The position numbers were made by a program, and so were the translations under genes. The notes under the pieces are model-generated. The model did not search any database, was not told the origin of the DNA, and was given only the letters and a program-made list of their open reading frames with translations. 64,000 nucleotides of DNA from Pseudomonas sp. Irchel 3E20 (GTDB lineage Bacteria > Pseudomonadota > Gammaproteobacteria > Pseudomonadales > Pseudomonadaceae): positions 100,351-164,350 of the forward strand of contig NZ_FYEE01000012.1 in NCBI RefSeq assembly GCF_900187645.1. Direction: 5' to 3'. Positions 46,607 to 56,016 of the stretch are shown one piece after another. The stretch's first letter is position 1, and every line of letters starts with the position of its first letter.

Positions 46607-47575
46607 ATGTCTCTGTCTCAAATGCAGGTCTTCAACGACTTCGTCATGCCTGCCACCCTGGAAACGCTCGATCAGATGACCGATGCGTTCAACCAAGCCA
46701 GCAATGGCGCCATCGTCCTGTCGCCGAATGGCTTCACCGGTGACTACCTGCAGGAGTCGTTCTTCCAGAACCTGGCTTCCGCCCAGCGCCGTGTTGATCG
46801 TTACGCGCCTAACTCCGCAGTCAGCGCAACCGACCTGACCGAGCTGAAGAATACCTCGGTGAAGATAGCCGGTGGCTTCGGCCCGGTTCGTTACGAGCCT
46901 TCGCAGATGACTTGGTTGCAGCGCCCAACCGCGCAAGGCATCGAGGTTGCCAGCCGTGCGTTCGCCGAGATTCTGCTGAAGGATCAACTGAACACCGCCA
47001 TCGCAGCCCTGGTAGCTGCGATCACCGCTCAAGCGGCGGCTGTGAACGATGTGTCGGCAACCGCTGGCATCACCCAGGCTGGCCTGAACAACGCTCACGC
47101 GAAGTTCGGTGACGCGAGCCAGAACCTGGTAGCCCAAGTGATGCGCGGTAGCACCTGGCACAAGCTGATCGGCCAGGCCATCGCCAACTCCACCAACCTG
47201 TTCGTCGCGGGCAACGTTCGCGTCGTAGACATCCTGGGCAAAGTGTCCGTGGTAACCGATGCTCCTGCACTGTTGCAGGCCGGCACCCCGGACAAGGAAA
47301 TCATCCTCGGCCTGTCCACCGGTTCGGCGCTGGTCCACGACAACCGCGACATCATCTCGAACGTGTCCACCGACAACGGCAAGACCCGCATCGAGACCAC
47401 TATTCAGGTGGATTACACCTTCGGCCTGGGCCTGAAGGGTTACACCTGGGATACCGCCGCCGGCGGGGCATCGCCAACCGACGCCGAGCTGGGTACCGGT
47501 ACCAACTGGGACAAAACCGCCGCCAGCATCAAGCACACCGCCGGTGTGGCTCTGATCGGCGATGCCTCCAAGTAA
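46607..47575 (+). CDS. Major capsid protein
   Basis: The protein has 322 residues. It starts MSLSQMQVFNDFVMPATLETL. The sequence has LLKDQLNTAIAALVAAITAQAAAV and GNVRVVDILGKVSVVTDAPAL, consistent with an HK97-fold coat protein. The position after the scaffold, the length and the even GC-rich codon use support it. Confidence 0.88.
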   Translation: MSLSQMQVFNDFVMPATLETLDQMTDAFNQASNGAIVLSPNGFTGDYLQESFFQNLASAQRRVDRYAPNSAVSATDLTELKNTSVKIAGGFGPVRYEPSQMTWLQRPTAQGIEVASRAFAEILLKDQLNTAIAALVAAITAQAAAVNDVSATAGITQAGLNNAHAKFGDASQNLVAQVMRGSTWHKLIGQAIANSTNLFVAGNVRVVDILGKVSVVTDAPALLQAGTPDKEIILGLSTGSALVHDNRDIISNVSTDNGKTRIETTIQVDYTFGLGLKGYTWDTAAGGASPTDAELGTGTNWDKTAASIKHTAGVALIGDASK

Positions 47576-47624
47576 CCCCAGCAGCTGAGTCGGGCCCAGT
47601 GCCCGGCTTGGCGAGGAAACGATC

Positions 47625-48200
47625 ATGAGCAACAAGAACATCTGGTATCTGCCTGGCCCTTTCCACCAGTACCAGGAGGATGTGAAGGCGCTCGCCAAGG
47701 CGAATGGCTTGCGCATCATCGACGCGAGCGCTACCGAAAGTCGTGAAGATGCTGCCGACGAAGTGCCCGACGTGACTATCAAGGAACTGCCTACCGTGCT
47801 GCTGATCGGCGGCGGTAATTCCAGTGTCGATATCGACGCCTTCCGCGCCGAGCTTGAGTCTGTCGGCCTGATCGTCGAGTCATTCGCTGATCAGACGCTG
47901 GTGCGCCCCGAAGGCGATCTTGGCCCGATCGCTGATCGCCTGTTTCAGGTGTTCGAAGCGGTAAATGCCGGTGTGGAAAGCCTCATCCGCGAGCGTGACG
48001 GTGAAGCTGAAAAAGTCAGGGCTCTGCAACTGCAGGTGGACGACCTTCTCCAGCAGGCAGCCAAAGCTCGCCTGGACGACTCGGACGGGAAGGAAATCGC
48101 CGAACTGAAGGCTAAGCTCGACGAAGCGAAGGTGCCATACCGGGCCAACGCCTCGAAAGAATCCTTGGAAAAGCTCGTCGCTGATCTGCCCAAGGCGTGA
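47625..48200 (+). CDS. Capsid-associated protein with HeH/LEM-like C-terminus
   Basis: The protein has 191 residues. The N-terminal domain (IWYLPGPFHQYQEDVKALAKANGLRIIDAS) is followed by a coiled coil (AEKVRALQLQVDDLLQQAAKARL) and a C-terminal 35-residue motif (ELKAKLDEAKVPYRANASKESLEKLVADL) that fits the HeH/LEM fold. It may decorate or stabilise the head. Confidence 0.75.
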   Translation: MSNKNIWYLPGPFHQYQEDVKALAKANGLRIIDASATESREDAADEVPDVTIKELPTVLLIGGGNSSVDIDAFRAELESVGLIVESFADQTLVRPEGDLGPIADRLFQVFEAVNAGVESLIRERDGEAEKVRALQLQVDDLLQQAAKARLDDSDGKEIAELKAKLDEAKVPYRANASKESLEKLVADLPKA

Positions 48201-48258
48201 TAATGCTGGCTGCCGGTGATCCGGTGGCCGATCTCAAACCATTCCAGCGAGTTGACGC

Positions 48259-48762
48259 ATGACACTCATCATCGAGGACGGCACCGGCAAGCCTGACGCC
48301 GAAAGCTACGCGAGTGCCGAGGACTTGGCCCTGTATGCCGTTAAATTCGGTACGGTCATTCCCGCGGGTATTCCTGAGCAGGAAGCATTGCTTCGCCGGG
48401 CCGCCTTGGCGATGGATGGCAAAACCTGGAAAGGCCGCAAGATGAGCAGCGAGCAAGCCCTGTCCTGGCCGCGCCGGGGTGTTGAACTGGACTGCCAGAT
48501 CAAGCCAGACAACTACCTGCCGGCGCGGATCCAGTACGGCCAGATGGCCTTGGCCGCCGAGATCCATCAGGACGACATCGACCCAATCGACAAGCGCAAA
48601 GGTGCTGTAACGCTGGAGCGTGTCGAAGGCGCGGTAACACGCGAGTACGCCACGATTTCCAACACCAGCGGTCGACTGTTGCCGGCGGCTCCGGATCGCC
48701 CGAGCGCAACCCAGTTTGCCGACTACCTACAAAAGCGCGGGCTGTTCGCCGTACGCGCATAG
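48259..48762 (+). CDS. DnaT-like / head-tail connector protein
   Basis: The protein has 167 residues. It starts MTLIIEDGTGKPDAESYASAEDL and has ALSWPRRG and the C-terminal SATQFADYLQKRGL. It belongs to the family annotated DnaT-like ssDNA-binding but in phages lies among connector genes. The left-edge fragment at 2-301 is a homologue. Confidence 0.78.
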   Translation: MTLIIEDGTGKPDAESYASAEDLALYAVKFGTVIPAGIPEQEALLRRAALAMDGKTWKGRKMSSEQALSWPRRGVELDCQIKPDNYLPARIQYGQMALAAEIHQDDIDPIDKRKGAVTLERVEGAVTREYATISNTSGRLLPAAPDRPSATQFADYLQKRGLFAVRA

Positions 48763-48779
48763 ACACAACGGAGACCACC

Positions 48780-49151
48780 ATGGCCACCTTCTACGACGAA
48801 ATGGCCGTGATGGCTCTGGAGATGATCACAGAGTTCGGCCAGCCCGTGACCATCAGTAAGACGGAGCCCGGAGAGTACGACCCTGAGACGGGCGGCGAAG
48901 CACCGGGTGCTACTGTCGAGCAAACCGCCCCAGGCATCCTGCTCGACTTCACCGGCCTTGAATTCCAAAACAACAGCCTCATCCGGCAGGGCGACAAGAA
49001 GCTCAAGATCGCCGCGCAAGGATTGGCTTGGGTACCGGGTCTGCTCGACAAAGTCGTAGCCCAAGGCCGCACCTGGTCAATCGTCCCGCCGCTGAAAGAG
49101 GTCAACCCGGCCGGCACGCCCATCTTGTATGAGCTGCAGGTGCGGTCGTGA
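48780..49151 (+). CDS. Head closure / connector protein
   Basis: The protein has 123 residues, beta-rich (GQPVTISKTEPGEYDPETGG... APGILLDFTGLEFQNNSLIRQGDKKLKIAAQGL). The pattern fits small head-closure proteins of siphophages. It overlaps the next gene by 4 bases. Confidence 0.7.
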   Translation: MATFYDEMAVMALEMITEFGQPVTISKTEPGEYDPETGGEAPGATVEQTAPGILLDFTGLEFQNNSLIRQGDKKLKIAAQGLAWVPGLLDKVVAQGRTWSIVPPLKEVNPAGTPILYELQVRS

Positions 49152-49804
49152 GCCGCGCGGGTGCCGGGCAGTCCGGCAGTTTCGCACTGAGCCTGGCCGA
49201 GTTCGCCGCCCAGGCGAGTGAAGCAATTGACGCGAGCCTGCGCGAGATCATCATCGAGATCGGCAGCAGCATTATTCGCATGTCACCGGTGGGCAACCCT
49301 GAGATATGGGCTGCCAACGTTGCTCATCGAGAGGCCAACTCCCGCGCTGCCGATGACTACGACTTCAAAGTCGCCGTCCGCAACACGCTCATCAACCTGA
49401 ACGAGTCGAATTTCACGAAGGCCGGCAATCTCAAGCGAGGCGTGAAATACGCCAAGCCTCTGACGAAGACCGAGCGCGACCAGAATTTCAACGTGAATGG
49501 CCTGGTCGCCGGTCAGGACTATGTCGGCGGGCGCTTTCGGGCGAACTGGAATTTCTCCATCGGCTCTGTCGACAACAGCTTCCGCATTCACCCGGACCCA
49601 ACAGGGGCGGAGGCGACCGCAAGGCTTGTCGCGGGTGCCATTGAGTTCAAGGCCGGGCAAACGGCTTTCATCGTCAACAACTTGCCCTACGCAATCCCGC
49701 TGGAGTTCGGCCATTCCACTCAGGCCCCCGGCGGCATGGTTCGGGTCACCGTGGCTCGCTTCCAGCAGATCGTGCTGGAGGCCATAAGGAATAACCAGGT
49801 ATGA
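49148..49804 (+). CDS. Tail completion protein, HK97 gp10-like
   Basis: The protein has 218 residues. It has an N-terminal helix (GSFALSLAEFAAQASEAIDASLREIIIEIGSSIIRMSPV) and a C-terminal LPYAIPLEFGHSTQAPGGMVRVTVARFQQIV, the GHSxQAPxGMVR signature of the family. It helps join tail to head. Confidence 0.82.
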   Translation: MSRAGAGQSGSFALSLAEFAAQASEAIDASLREIIIEIGSSIIRMSPVGNPEIWAANVAHREANSRAADDYDFKVAVRNTLINLNESNFTKAGNLKRGVKYAKPLTKTERDQNFNVNGLVAGQDYVGGRFRANWNFSIGSVDNSFRIHPDPTGAEATARLVAGAIEFKAGQTAFIVNNLPYAIPLEFGHSTQAPGGMVRVTVARFQQIVLEAIRNNQV

Positions 49805-49995
49805 AGTTTGAAGACGTACCGGTTCGGCCGGTGATGCGCTACACGCTTTGTGAATGCGGCGGAAGGCTGGTGCAAGTCGAAAGCGCCCCTGTGCTGCTGT
49901 CGTTTCCTGCGCAGTACCTGCACCAGTGTGGAGTTTGCGCTCGACGGCAAAGTTTGCGGGGCGTATCGCCTGCGCTTGTGTACGAGGTGGCCTGA
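49801..49995 (+). CDS. Small Cys-rich protein
   Basis: The protein has 64 residues. CECGG and HQCGVCARRQ form a Cys4 ribbon. It is coupled by overlaps to both neighbours. It sits inside the connector genes. Function unknown. Confidence 0.65.
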   Translation: MKFEDVPVRPVMRYTLCECGGRLVQVESAPVLLSFPAQYLHQCGVCARRQSLRGVSPALVYEVA

Positions 49996-50411
49996 TGTCG
50001 CACGCAATCATCGCCTCGATCTACGAAGCCAAGCTCATCGCTTGGAACGCTGCCAGGTCGGACAAGCTCAAGATCGTTTTCGAGAACACGGCCTATGCGC
50101 CAGCTGAAGGCGAGACCTACCTGCGAGCCTTCACCATCCCGGGCGACACCGCGAGCAACACGCTCAGTGGCGACCACAGGCTGTTCACCGGGGTGTTCCA
50201 GGTCAGCATCATCGCGCCGGCCGGTACCGGCAAGGCCAAGACGAACCCGCTTGTCGCTGACCTGACCGGTTTGTTCCCGCTGTATGCCAGGGACACGAAG
50301 GGCGCGGTCACCGTGGCGACCATGTCGCCAGTTGACCCAGGGCCCGGCATCACAGGCGATTCAACTTATACCGTTCCTGTCTCGTTCTTGTACCGAGCCG
50401 ACACCAACTGA
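49995..50411 (+). CDS. Tail terminator-like protein (DUF4128)
   Basis: The protein has 138 residues from ATG 49995, in an ATGA-type overlap. The segments NTLSGDHRLFTGVFQVSIIAPAGTGKAKTNPLVADL and ITGDSTYTVPVSFLYRADTN are typical of DUF4128 tail terminators (lambda gpU-like), which cap the tail tube. It lies directly before the tube gene. Confidence 0.8.
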   Translation: MSHAIIASIYEAKLIAWNAARSDKLKIVFENTAYAPAEGETYLRAFTIPGDTASNTLSGDHRLFTGVFQVSIIAPAGTGKAKTNPLVADLTGLFPLYARDTKGAVTVATMSPVDPGPGITGDSTYTVPVSFLYRADTN

Positions 50412-50437
50412 TCCCGCCCATTGGGCAAACCCAGAGA

Positions 50438-50459
50438 CCCGCCATTGAGCGGGTTTTTT
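50438..50459 (+). terminator. Intrinsic terminator before the tail-tube gene
   Basis: CCCGC-CATTGA-GCGGG with T6. It ends 26 bases before the tube start codon. Confidence 0.75.
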
Positions 50460-50484
50460 CACATCTGCAAAGAGGAAATACCCC

Positions 50485-51141
50485 ATGGGCTACAAACTCC
50501 CGAATGGCGGCACCTTCCAGCACGCCGCAACCTACGCGACCGCACTGGCGTTCACTGCTATCAGCAACGCCGCCGAGGCCGTTGCCACTGTTGTCGGCAG
50601 CACCATCGCTGCCGGCGATATTGTTCTGTTGACGTCTGGCTGGAGCAAGCTGGATAGCAAGGTGGTGCGCGTGAAGGCAGCCACGGCCACGGCGATTACC
50701 CTAGAAGGCATCGACACTACCGACACGCAGGTCTATCCGGTCGCTGGCGGCGCAGGCACGATGCGCAAGGTGCTGACCTGGGTGCAGATCCCGCAAATCT
50801 CCGACGTGGCCTTCTCCGGTGGCGAACAGAACTACCTGGATGTGGTGTTCCTCGAGGATGACCAGGGCAAGCAGATCCCCACCGACAAATCGGCAGCAAG
50901 TATGGTGCTCACCATCGCCGACGATCCGGCCCAGGCGTTCAACGGGGTGCTACTGAAGGCGGACGCCGGCAAGCAGATCGAAGCGGCGCGCCTGAACCTG
51001 CCCGGTAACGACACCCTGCTGTACGGCACCTACACGTCGTTCTCCAAGCAGCCAGCGGTGTCCCGCAACAACCTGCTGACCCGTACCGTCAGCTTGGCGT
51101 TGCAGGCTGAGCCGACCCGCTACCTGACTGCGGTGGTGTAA
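50485..51141 (+). CDS. Major tail tube protein
   Basis: The protein has 218 residues and is beta-rich (VYPVAGGAGTMRKVLTWVQIPQISDVAFSGGEQNYLDVVFLEDDQGKQIPT in pattern), then LYGTYTSFSKQPAVSRNNLL. The position between tail terminator and chaperone genes and the length fit a siphovirus tube protein (lambda gpV equivalent). Confidence 0.85.
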   Translation: MGYKLPNGGTFQHAATYATALAFTAISNAAEAVATVVGSTIAAGDIVLLTSGWSKLDSKVVRVKAATATAITLEGIDTTDTQVYPVAGGAGTMRKVLTWVQIPQISDVAFSGGEQNYLDVVFLEDDQGKQIPTDKSAASMVLTIADDPAQAFNGVLLKADAGKQIEAARLNLPGNDTLLYGTYTSFSKQPAVSRNNLLTRTVSLALQAEPTRYLTAVV

Positions 51142-51144
51142 CCC

Positions 51145-51525
51145 ATGGCTAAGATCCGTATTGCGCAAAAGGCTACGTTCAATGCGCCCGTGCTGATCCC
51201 GATCGTCGGCAGCGAACCCGAGAAGGTCGAGTTCACTTTCAAGTACCGGGATCGCACCGAGCTTGCCGCTCTGTTCGATGAATGGAACGAGGCGCGGAAC
51301 AAGGCGCGGGCCGCGCTGGGCGACAAGCCTTCTTGGTCGGAAGTGGTTGCCGTGGACACCGAGCAGCAAACCCAGCAGATCAAGGACCTGGTAGTCGGCT
51401 GGGGCTTCGATGACGAATACAGCGACGACAACATCGTCGCATTCGTGAAGTCCTGCCAGGGTGCCGCCGAGGCGGTCGTTAAGGCCTACGAAGGCGCATA
51501 CAGCCAGGCCCGCCTGGGAAACTAA
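51145..51525 (+). CDS. Tail assembly chaperone (gpG-like)
   Basis: The protein has 126 residues (MAKIRIAQKATFNAPVLIPIVGSEPEKVEFTFKYRDRTEL...). It fits phage tail assembly chaperones. It ends LGN-stop, and GGGAAAC immediately before the stop lets a fraction of ribosomes shift into the next frame. The chaperone escorts the tape measure protein during tail assembly. Confidence 0.85.
   Translation: MAKIRIAQKATFNAPVLIPIVGSEPEKVEFTFKYRDRTELAALFDEWNEARNKARAALGDKPSWSEVVAVDTEQQTQQIKDLVVGWGFDDEYSDDNIVAFVKSCQGAAEAVVKAYEGAYSQARLGN
51516..51522 (+). other. Slippery heptamer GGGAAAC for -1 frameshift (G/GT)
   Basis: In the zero frame it is read G-GGA-AAC, just before TAA. The -1 frame then reads CTA ACT GAC GCC GCC CGC GCT ATG and continues to 51845 with no stop. 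Lambda uses GGGAAAG at the same place. Confidence 0.85.
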
Positions 51526-51542
51526 CTGACGCCGCCCGCGCT

Positions 51543-51845
51543 ATGTACTCGCCGAGCGTGCCCGACACGATTATCGGCATGTTCGGCCTTGCCCCTGGCG
51601 ATCTGGTTGAAGAAGTGGAGGTCTGGCCCTGCAATTGGCCTGCCTTCCTCCTATTCAACCGAATGTCCACCCAGTGGCGAGCAGGCGCCGGCGGCGCGAT
51701 CGGTCTCGACTACAGCTGCATCCGCGACGTGGCCGGCTTCCTTGGCATCAAGAAAAAGAAACTCGCTGAAATATTCCCGGACGTTCAGGTGCTGGAAGGC
51801 GAAGCCCTGCGCGTTATGGCGGAGGAAAGGGAAAACAGCCCGTAA
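51543..51845 (+). CDS. T domain of the tail chaperone fusion (DUF1799-like), made by -1 frameshift
   Basis: The frame from its first ATG gives 100 residues; as the frameshift extension it adds 107 residues to G, giving a GT protein of about 233. It has GLAPGDLVEEVEVWPCNWPAFLLFNRMSTQWRAG, typical of DUF1799. The ATG at 51543 has no clear ribosome site, which supports synthesis by frameshift only. The tape measure gene follows. Confidence 0.82.
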   Translation: MYSPSVPDTIIGMFGLAPGDLVEEVEVWPCNWPAFLLFNRMSTQWRAGAGGAIGLDYSCIRDVAGFLGIKKKKLAEIFPDVQVLEGEALRVMAEERENSP

Positions 51846-51872
51846 CCACGGGCACTTATTCAAGGTGAGTCG

Positions 51873-54800
51873 ATGAACATTGCAGAACTCGGCGTCAAGA
51901 TCGACTCGGCCGATGCAATCCAGGCAAAAACCAACCTGGATGATATGGCGAAGGCCGGCGGCCGGGCCGAGCAGTCCGCCGTTTCGCTGATGAACGAAAT
52001 GCAGGCGCTGGAGAAGTCGCTGTCGAAAGGTGCGACCACCACTCAGGAGCTGACAAAGCAGCGCGAGGCCCTGACCAAACTCACGAAGACCGGGGCTTAT
52101 GGCGAGGCTGAGTTTGCCAAGATCACCGCCCAGCTCGACAAGCAGCAGGTAGCGCTGGCCAAATCGACCCTGGACGAACAAAAGGCCTTGAACAGCCTGC
52201 TGGGCGCCATCGACCCGGCGCGCGCCGCCGTGGCAAAGCTCGACACCCAGGTTGAGCAGTTGGGCAAGCACCTCGACGCTGGGCGCATTAGCCAGGAGCA
52301 GTACAACTCGGCCCTGGGCAAGATCGACAAGGACTACGCGAAGCTCGAAAAGACCGCCACTGGTTTCGACAAATTGCGCCTCGGCACCCGCCAGGCGCAG
52401 GAAAACGTCACGCAACTGGGCAACGCGCTGTCCTCTGGTGACTGGGGGAGCGGCGTTCGTGCGGTTCTCCAGCTAGGCGCGGGGGCTGGCGCATCGGCTG
52501 CCGGCCTTCTGGCCATGCTGGCGCCTATTGCCCTGGCGACAGGCGCCGTCGCCGCTCTCGGGGTCGCCTACTACAAGGGCAGTGAAGAACAGGATAAGTA
52601 CAACGAATCACTGATCCTCACCGGCAACTACGCCGGCGTCAGTGCCGGGCAGCTTGGCGATATGGCTCGCCAGGTGAGCGCTACCGTGGGCACCACTGGG
52701 CAGGCCGCCGAAGTCCTGGCCCTGCTGGCTGGCAACGGCAAGATCGCCGGCGAGAGTTTTACCGGCATCACCCAGGCTGCCGTGTCGATGCAGGAGGCGA
52801 CTGGCAAGGCAGTGGGCGAGACGGTTGCTGAGTTTTCCAAGCTGGCAGACGACCCGGTCAAGGCGTCTGCTGCGCTGAATGCGCAGTATCACTACCTGAC
52901 CGCCTCGGTCTACTCGCAGATCGCCGCGTTGGAAGAGCAGGGCGACCATGCGGGCGCCGTGAAGCTTGCGACCGAATCCTATGCCGACGCGATAAACGAG
53001 CGCACGCCGAAGATTCTGGAAAATCTGAGTTTCTGGGAGAGGGGTTACAACGCAGTAGCCCGCGCCGCCGACAATCTCAAGAACATCGGCAGGCCGGATA
53101 TCAGCTCGGACATTGAGCAGGCGCGGCGAAATTTGGCCGGCGCCCAGTCAGGCGATATCGGCGCATTCCAAAACCAGAAGGAGATGATTGAGCTCTACAC
53201 CGATCAGCTCAGTATGCTTGAGGATCAGCGTGACGCTGAAGCCGATATCGCCAAGTGGGAGGGGGAGCGGAAAAAATCCCAGCAGGCCGCCATCACAGCG
53301 ATGGAAAAGGTTGATGCTCTCACCAAATCCTCCTGGACCAACGAGCAGAAGCGCACGGATGCCCTGAAGGAGTACAAGAAACAGCTCGACGATATCCGCA
53401 AGGAGAACCCGAACGACTCCCGGCTCAATCAGGCGGCGATCGACAAAAATATCTCCAACATCAATGCCAAGTTCAAAGATTCGAAAGCGGCCAGCAATCA
53501 AACCGACCTGACCGGTTTTAATGATGCCAAGAACAACCTGTCGGCAATCCTTGGAGAGTACAAAAACGCCCAGAAGGAACTGGACGCTGCGCAGAAAGCC
53601 GGCCTGATCTCCCAGGAAGACTACGCCCTGAAGCGCGAAGCTTTGATCGGGAACGAGCGCGATGAGGTGACGGCGGCCTACGAGGCCGAGATTGCTGCGC
53701 TTGAGGCCGTCAAGGCCAAGTCCAGCACTTCGGCTGCGCAGCGTATCCAGATCGATCAAAAGATCGCAGACGCCCGCACGGGCATGGTCAAGGCGCAGAA
53801 GGATGCGGACAGCCAGCTTGAGGTATTGGCCGTCAACGAAACCGGGCGTCTTGCCAAGCAGGAGCGGGCAATCACCTCCTATGTGCAGGCGCTGGGTCAG
53901 CAGCAGCGAGCTTTGGAGTTGGCCGGCCAGCGCGCAGTTCTGGGTGTTGGCCAGGGCGATCGCCAGAACGCGCTCAACGGCGAGCTGAACAGCCAGCAAG
54001 ACCGCTTTGCCCAGCAGTCGCTGGAGCTGGAAAACCAGCGCTCCGATCCTTCGCGCAATATGTCGGATGAGGAGTTCCGCCGTAAATCCAAGGCCCTGGC
54101 CGATGCGAACACGGCGGCAACCGACCAGATCCGCCAGAACTACGCGGATGTAGAGGCTGCCCAAGGCGATTGGACCAAGGGCGCGACCTCGGCCTGGGCC
54201 AACTATCTGGATTCGGCGCAGAACGTGGCCGGCCAGACCAAGGCCTTGTTCGGCAACGCGTTCAGCTCTATGGAAGATGCGGTCGTCAACTTCGCCATGA
54301 CAGGCAAGCTGTCGTTTGCGGACTTCACCAAGTCGATTCTGGCGGATATGGCAAGGATCGCCACGCGCCAGGCGGCGTCGGGGCTGCTCAGCTCCCTTGT
54401 GGGGGTAGGGATATCTGCGGTCGGCTCGTACTTCGGTAGCGGGCCGACCTCGGCGGGTTCTACCGCAGCAGGGTATAGCCCCGACACCATCAACACCTGG
54501 GCCGCCACTCAGGCCAACGGCGGCGCCTGGAGTTCAGGCGTGCAGATGTTTGCCGATGGTGGGGCGTTCACCAACTCCATCGTCAGCAAGCCCACGGCGT
54601 TCGGCATGGCCGGCGGCAAGAGAGGGATCATGGGCGAGGCGGGGGAAGAGGCGATCATGCCTCTGGCTCGAACGTCCAGCGGCAAGCTTGGGGTCGTCGC
54701 TGTGGGTGGCGGTGGCGGGACATCGATCAGCCTCAGCATGCCGATCATGCTCATGACCGATGAGGAATCAGGGCGGCCGGAGGGCGCGGAGCTCGACACC

Positions 54801-54908
54801 GAGGCCTTCCAACGCAACATGCAGGAGCGCATGCGCAGCGTTGCGAAGGAAGAAATCGTCAAGTCCTGGCGCCAGGGCGGTATCAGTAACCGAAGCGCGA
54901 AGGGATGA
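51873..54908 (+). CDS. Tail tape measure protein
   Basis: The protein has 1011 residues. It is long and helical, with coiled coils throughout. A hydrophobic segment near 200-230 (AGASAAGLLAMLAPIALATGAVAALGVAYY) is followed by the lambda-H-like domain (NYAGVSAGQLGDMARQVS... GKIAGESFTGITQAAVSMQEATG). The C-terminal part reads FSSMEDAVVNFAMTGKLSFADFTKSILADMARIATRQ and FGMAGGKRGIMGEAGEEAIMPL, both standard in lambdoid tape measures. It sets tail length. Confidence 0.95.
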   Translation: MNIAELGVKIDSADAIQAKTNLDDMAKAGGRAEQSAVSLMNEMQALEKSLSKGATTTQELTKQREALTKLTKTGAYGEAEFAKITAQLDKQQVALAKSTLDEQKALNSLLGAIDPARAAVAKLDTQVEQLGKHLDAGRISQEQYNSALGKIDKDYAKLEKTATGFDKLRLGTRQAQENVTQLGNALSSGDWGSGVRAVLQLGAGAGASAAGLLAMLAPIALATGAVAALGVAYYKGSEEQDKYNESLILTGNYAGVSAGQLGDMARQVSATVGTTGQAAEVLALLAGNGKIAGESFTGITQAAVSMQEATGKAVGETVAEFSKLADDPVKASAALNAQYHYLTASVYSQIAALEEQGDHAGAVKLATESYADAINERTPKILENLSFWERGYNAVARAADNLKNIGRPDISSDIEQARRNLAGAQSGDIGAFQNQKEMIELYTDQLSMLEDQRDAEADIAKWEGERKKSQQAAITAMEKVDALTKSSWTNEQKRTDALKEYKKQLDDIRKENPNDSRLNQAAIDKNISNINAKFKDSKAASNQTDLTGFNDAKNNLSAILGEYKNAQKELDAAQKAGLISQEDYALKREALIGNERDEVTAAYEAEIAALEAVKAKSSTSAAQRIQIDQKIADARTGMVKAQKDADSQLEVLAVNETGRLAKQERAITSYVQALGQQQRALELAGQRAVLGVGQGDRQNALNGELNSQQDRFAQQSLELENQRSDPSRNMSDEEFRRKSKALADANTAATDQIRQNYADVEAAQGDWTKGATSAWANYLDSAQNVAGQTKALFGNAFSSMEDAVVNFAMTGKLSFADFTKSILADMARIATRQAASGLLSSLVGVGISAVGSYFGSGPTSAGSTAAGYSPDTINTWAATQANGGAWSSGVQMFADGGAFTNSIVSKPTAFGMAGGKRGIMGEAGEEAIMPLARTSSGKLGVVAVGGGGGTSISLSMPIMLMTDEESGRPEGAELDTEAFQRNMQERMRSVAKEEIVKSWRQGGISNRSAKG

Positions 54909-54911
54909 CCA

Positions 54912-55250
54912 ATGGCACTCGAAACATTCAAATGGAAGATAGAGAAGGGCGCGGAGGGCGATGTTACCCAGCGCGTCCGTACCCAGCAGTTCGGCGATGG
55001 CTACGGCCAGTCGGTGTCGGATGGCATCAATAACGAACAGCAGTCGTGGCCGATCAGCCATACGGGCAGTGCTGCCAGGATCAAGGAGATCATCGACTTC
55101 CTTCGTCGGCATAAAGGCGCGAAGGCGTTTCTCTGGACGCCGCCCCTGGGCCAGCTTGGCCTTTACAAGTGCAACGGCTTCAAGCCGATCCACCGGGGTG
55201 GCTCCGCTTACAGCCTGACCGCCACCTTCGAGCAAACCTTTCACCCTTAA
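54912..55250 (+). CDS. Minor tail protein M-like
   Basis: The protein has 112 residues. It starts MALETFKWKIEKGAEGDVTQRVRTQQFGDGYGQSVSDGINN and has ARIKEIIDFLRRHKGAKAFLWTPPLGQ, the gpM pattern. It is part of the tail-tip complex between tape measure and gpL. Confidence 0.9.
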   Translation: MALETFKWKIEKGAEGDVTQRVRTQQFGDGYGQSVSDGINNEQQSWPISHTGSAARIKEIIDFLRRHKGAKAFLWTPPLGQLGLYKCNGFKPIHRGGSAYSLTATFEQTFHP

Positions 55251-55263
55251 AAGGGCAATCCTG

Positions 55264-56016
55264 ATGGCATTAATCGCGGACATCCAGAAGCTGGAGCCCG
55301 GCGGGGAAGTGCGGCTGTTTGAAATTGATGGCAGCGAGTACGGCGCCGACATTCTGCGCTTCCACGGGCATGCGATCCCGCACACCCCGGCAGAGCTGGC
55401 GCTTTACGCAAACTCACCCGATGAGCTGCCGGCCAAGCCGATCTGGTGGCAGGGCAACGAGTACGCGGCTTGGCCGGTGCAGGTCGAAGGCATCGGGTCG
55501 GACAGCGACGGTACGGCCGCACGGCCGGTGTTCAGCGCGGGCAACGTCAACGGGCGCGTTACAGCGCTCTGCCTAGCCTTCGAGGACTTGGTGAAGTTCA
55601 AGCTGACAATTCGCGAAACCCTGGCCCAGTACCTGGATGCCGCGAACTTCCCCGAAGGCAACCCCACCGCAGACCCTACGCAGGAGGCGCTGGACATCTG
55701 GTACATCGACCAGAAGACCGGCGAAGACGGCGAGGTGGTGCAGTGGGATCTGTCATCCCCGGGCGAGATCGACGACCACGGGTTGCCCGGTCGCCAGATG
55801 ACGACCATGTGCCACTGGGCCATGACCAATGGATACCGTGGGCCTGACTGCGGCTACACCGGCGCGGCCATGTTCGATGACGAGGACAGCCCCACGGATG
55901 ACCCTGCCAAGGACCAATGCAAGGGATGCCTGTCCTCATGCAAGCTCAGATTTGGCGAAAATGAAGAGCTAAATTTCGGTGGATTTCCGGCTGTGAATTT
56001 GATCAGCAGGAGCTGA
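55264..56016 (+). CDS. Minor tail protein L-like (tail tip)
   Basis: The protein has 250 residues. The N-terminal beta domain is followed by a Cys-rich end: CHWAMTNGYRGPDCGYTG ... CKGCLSSCKLRFG. In lambda these cysteines hold an iron-sulfur cluster. The protein forms the tail-tip ring with M, K, I and J. The end is complete, although an HNH gene has been inserted just downstream. Confidence 0.9.
   Translation: MALIADIQKLEPGGEVRLFEIDGSEYGADILRFHGHAIPHTPAELALYANSPDELPAKPIWWQGNEYAAWPVQVEGIGSDSDGTAARPVFSAGNVNGRVTALCLAFEDLVKFKLTIRETLAQYLDAANFPEGNPTADPTQEALDIWYIDQKTGEDGEVVQWDLSSPGEIDDHGLPGRQMTTMCHWAMTNGYRGPDCGYTGAAMFDDEDSPTDDPAKDQCKGCLSSCKLRFGENEELNFGGFPAVNLISRS

Noticed and set aside
46226..47782. 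518-codon reverse frame over scaffold and capsid genes
   Set aside because: Covers two real genes antisense; no start signal; no motif.
53148..54164. 338-codon reverse frame over the tape measure gene
   Set aside because: Leu/Val-rich mirror of coiled-coil coding sequence; not a gene.
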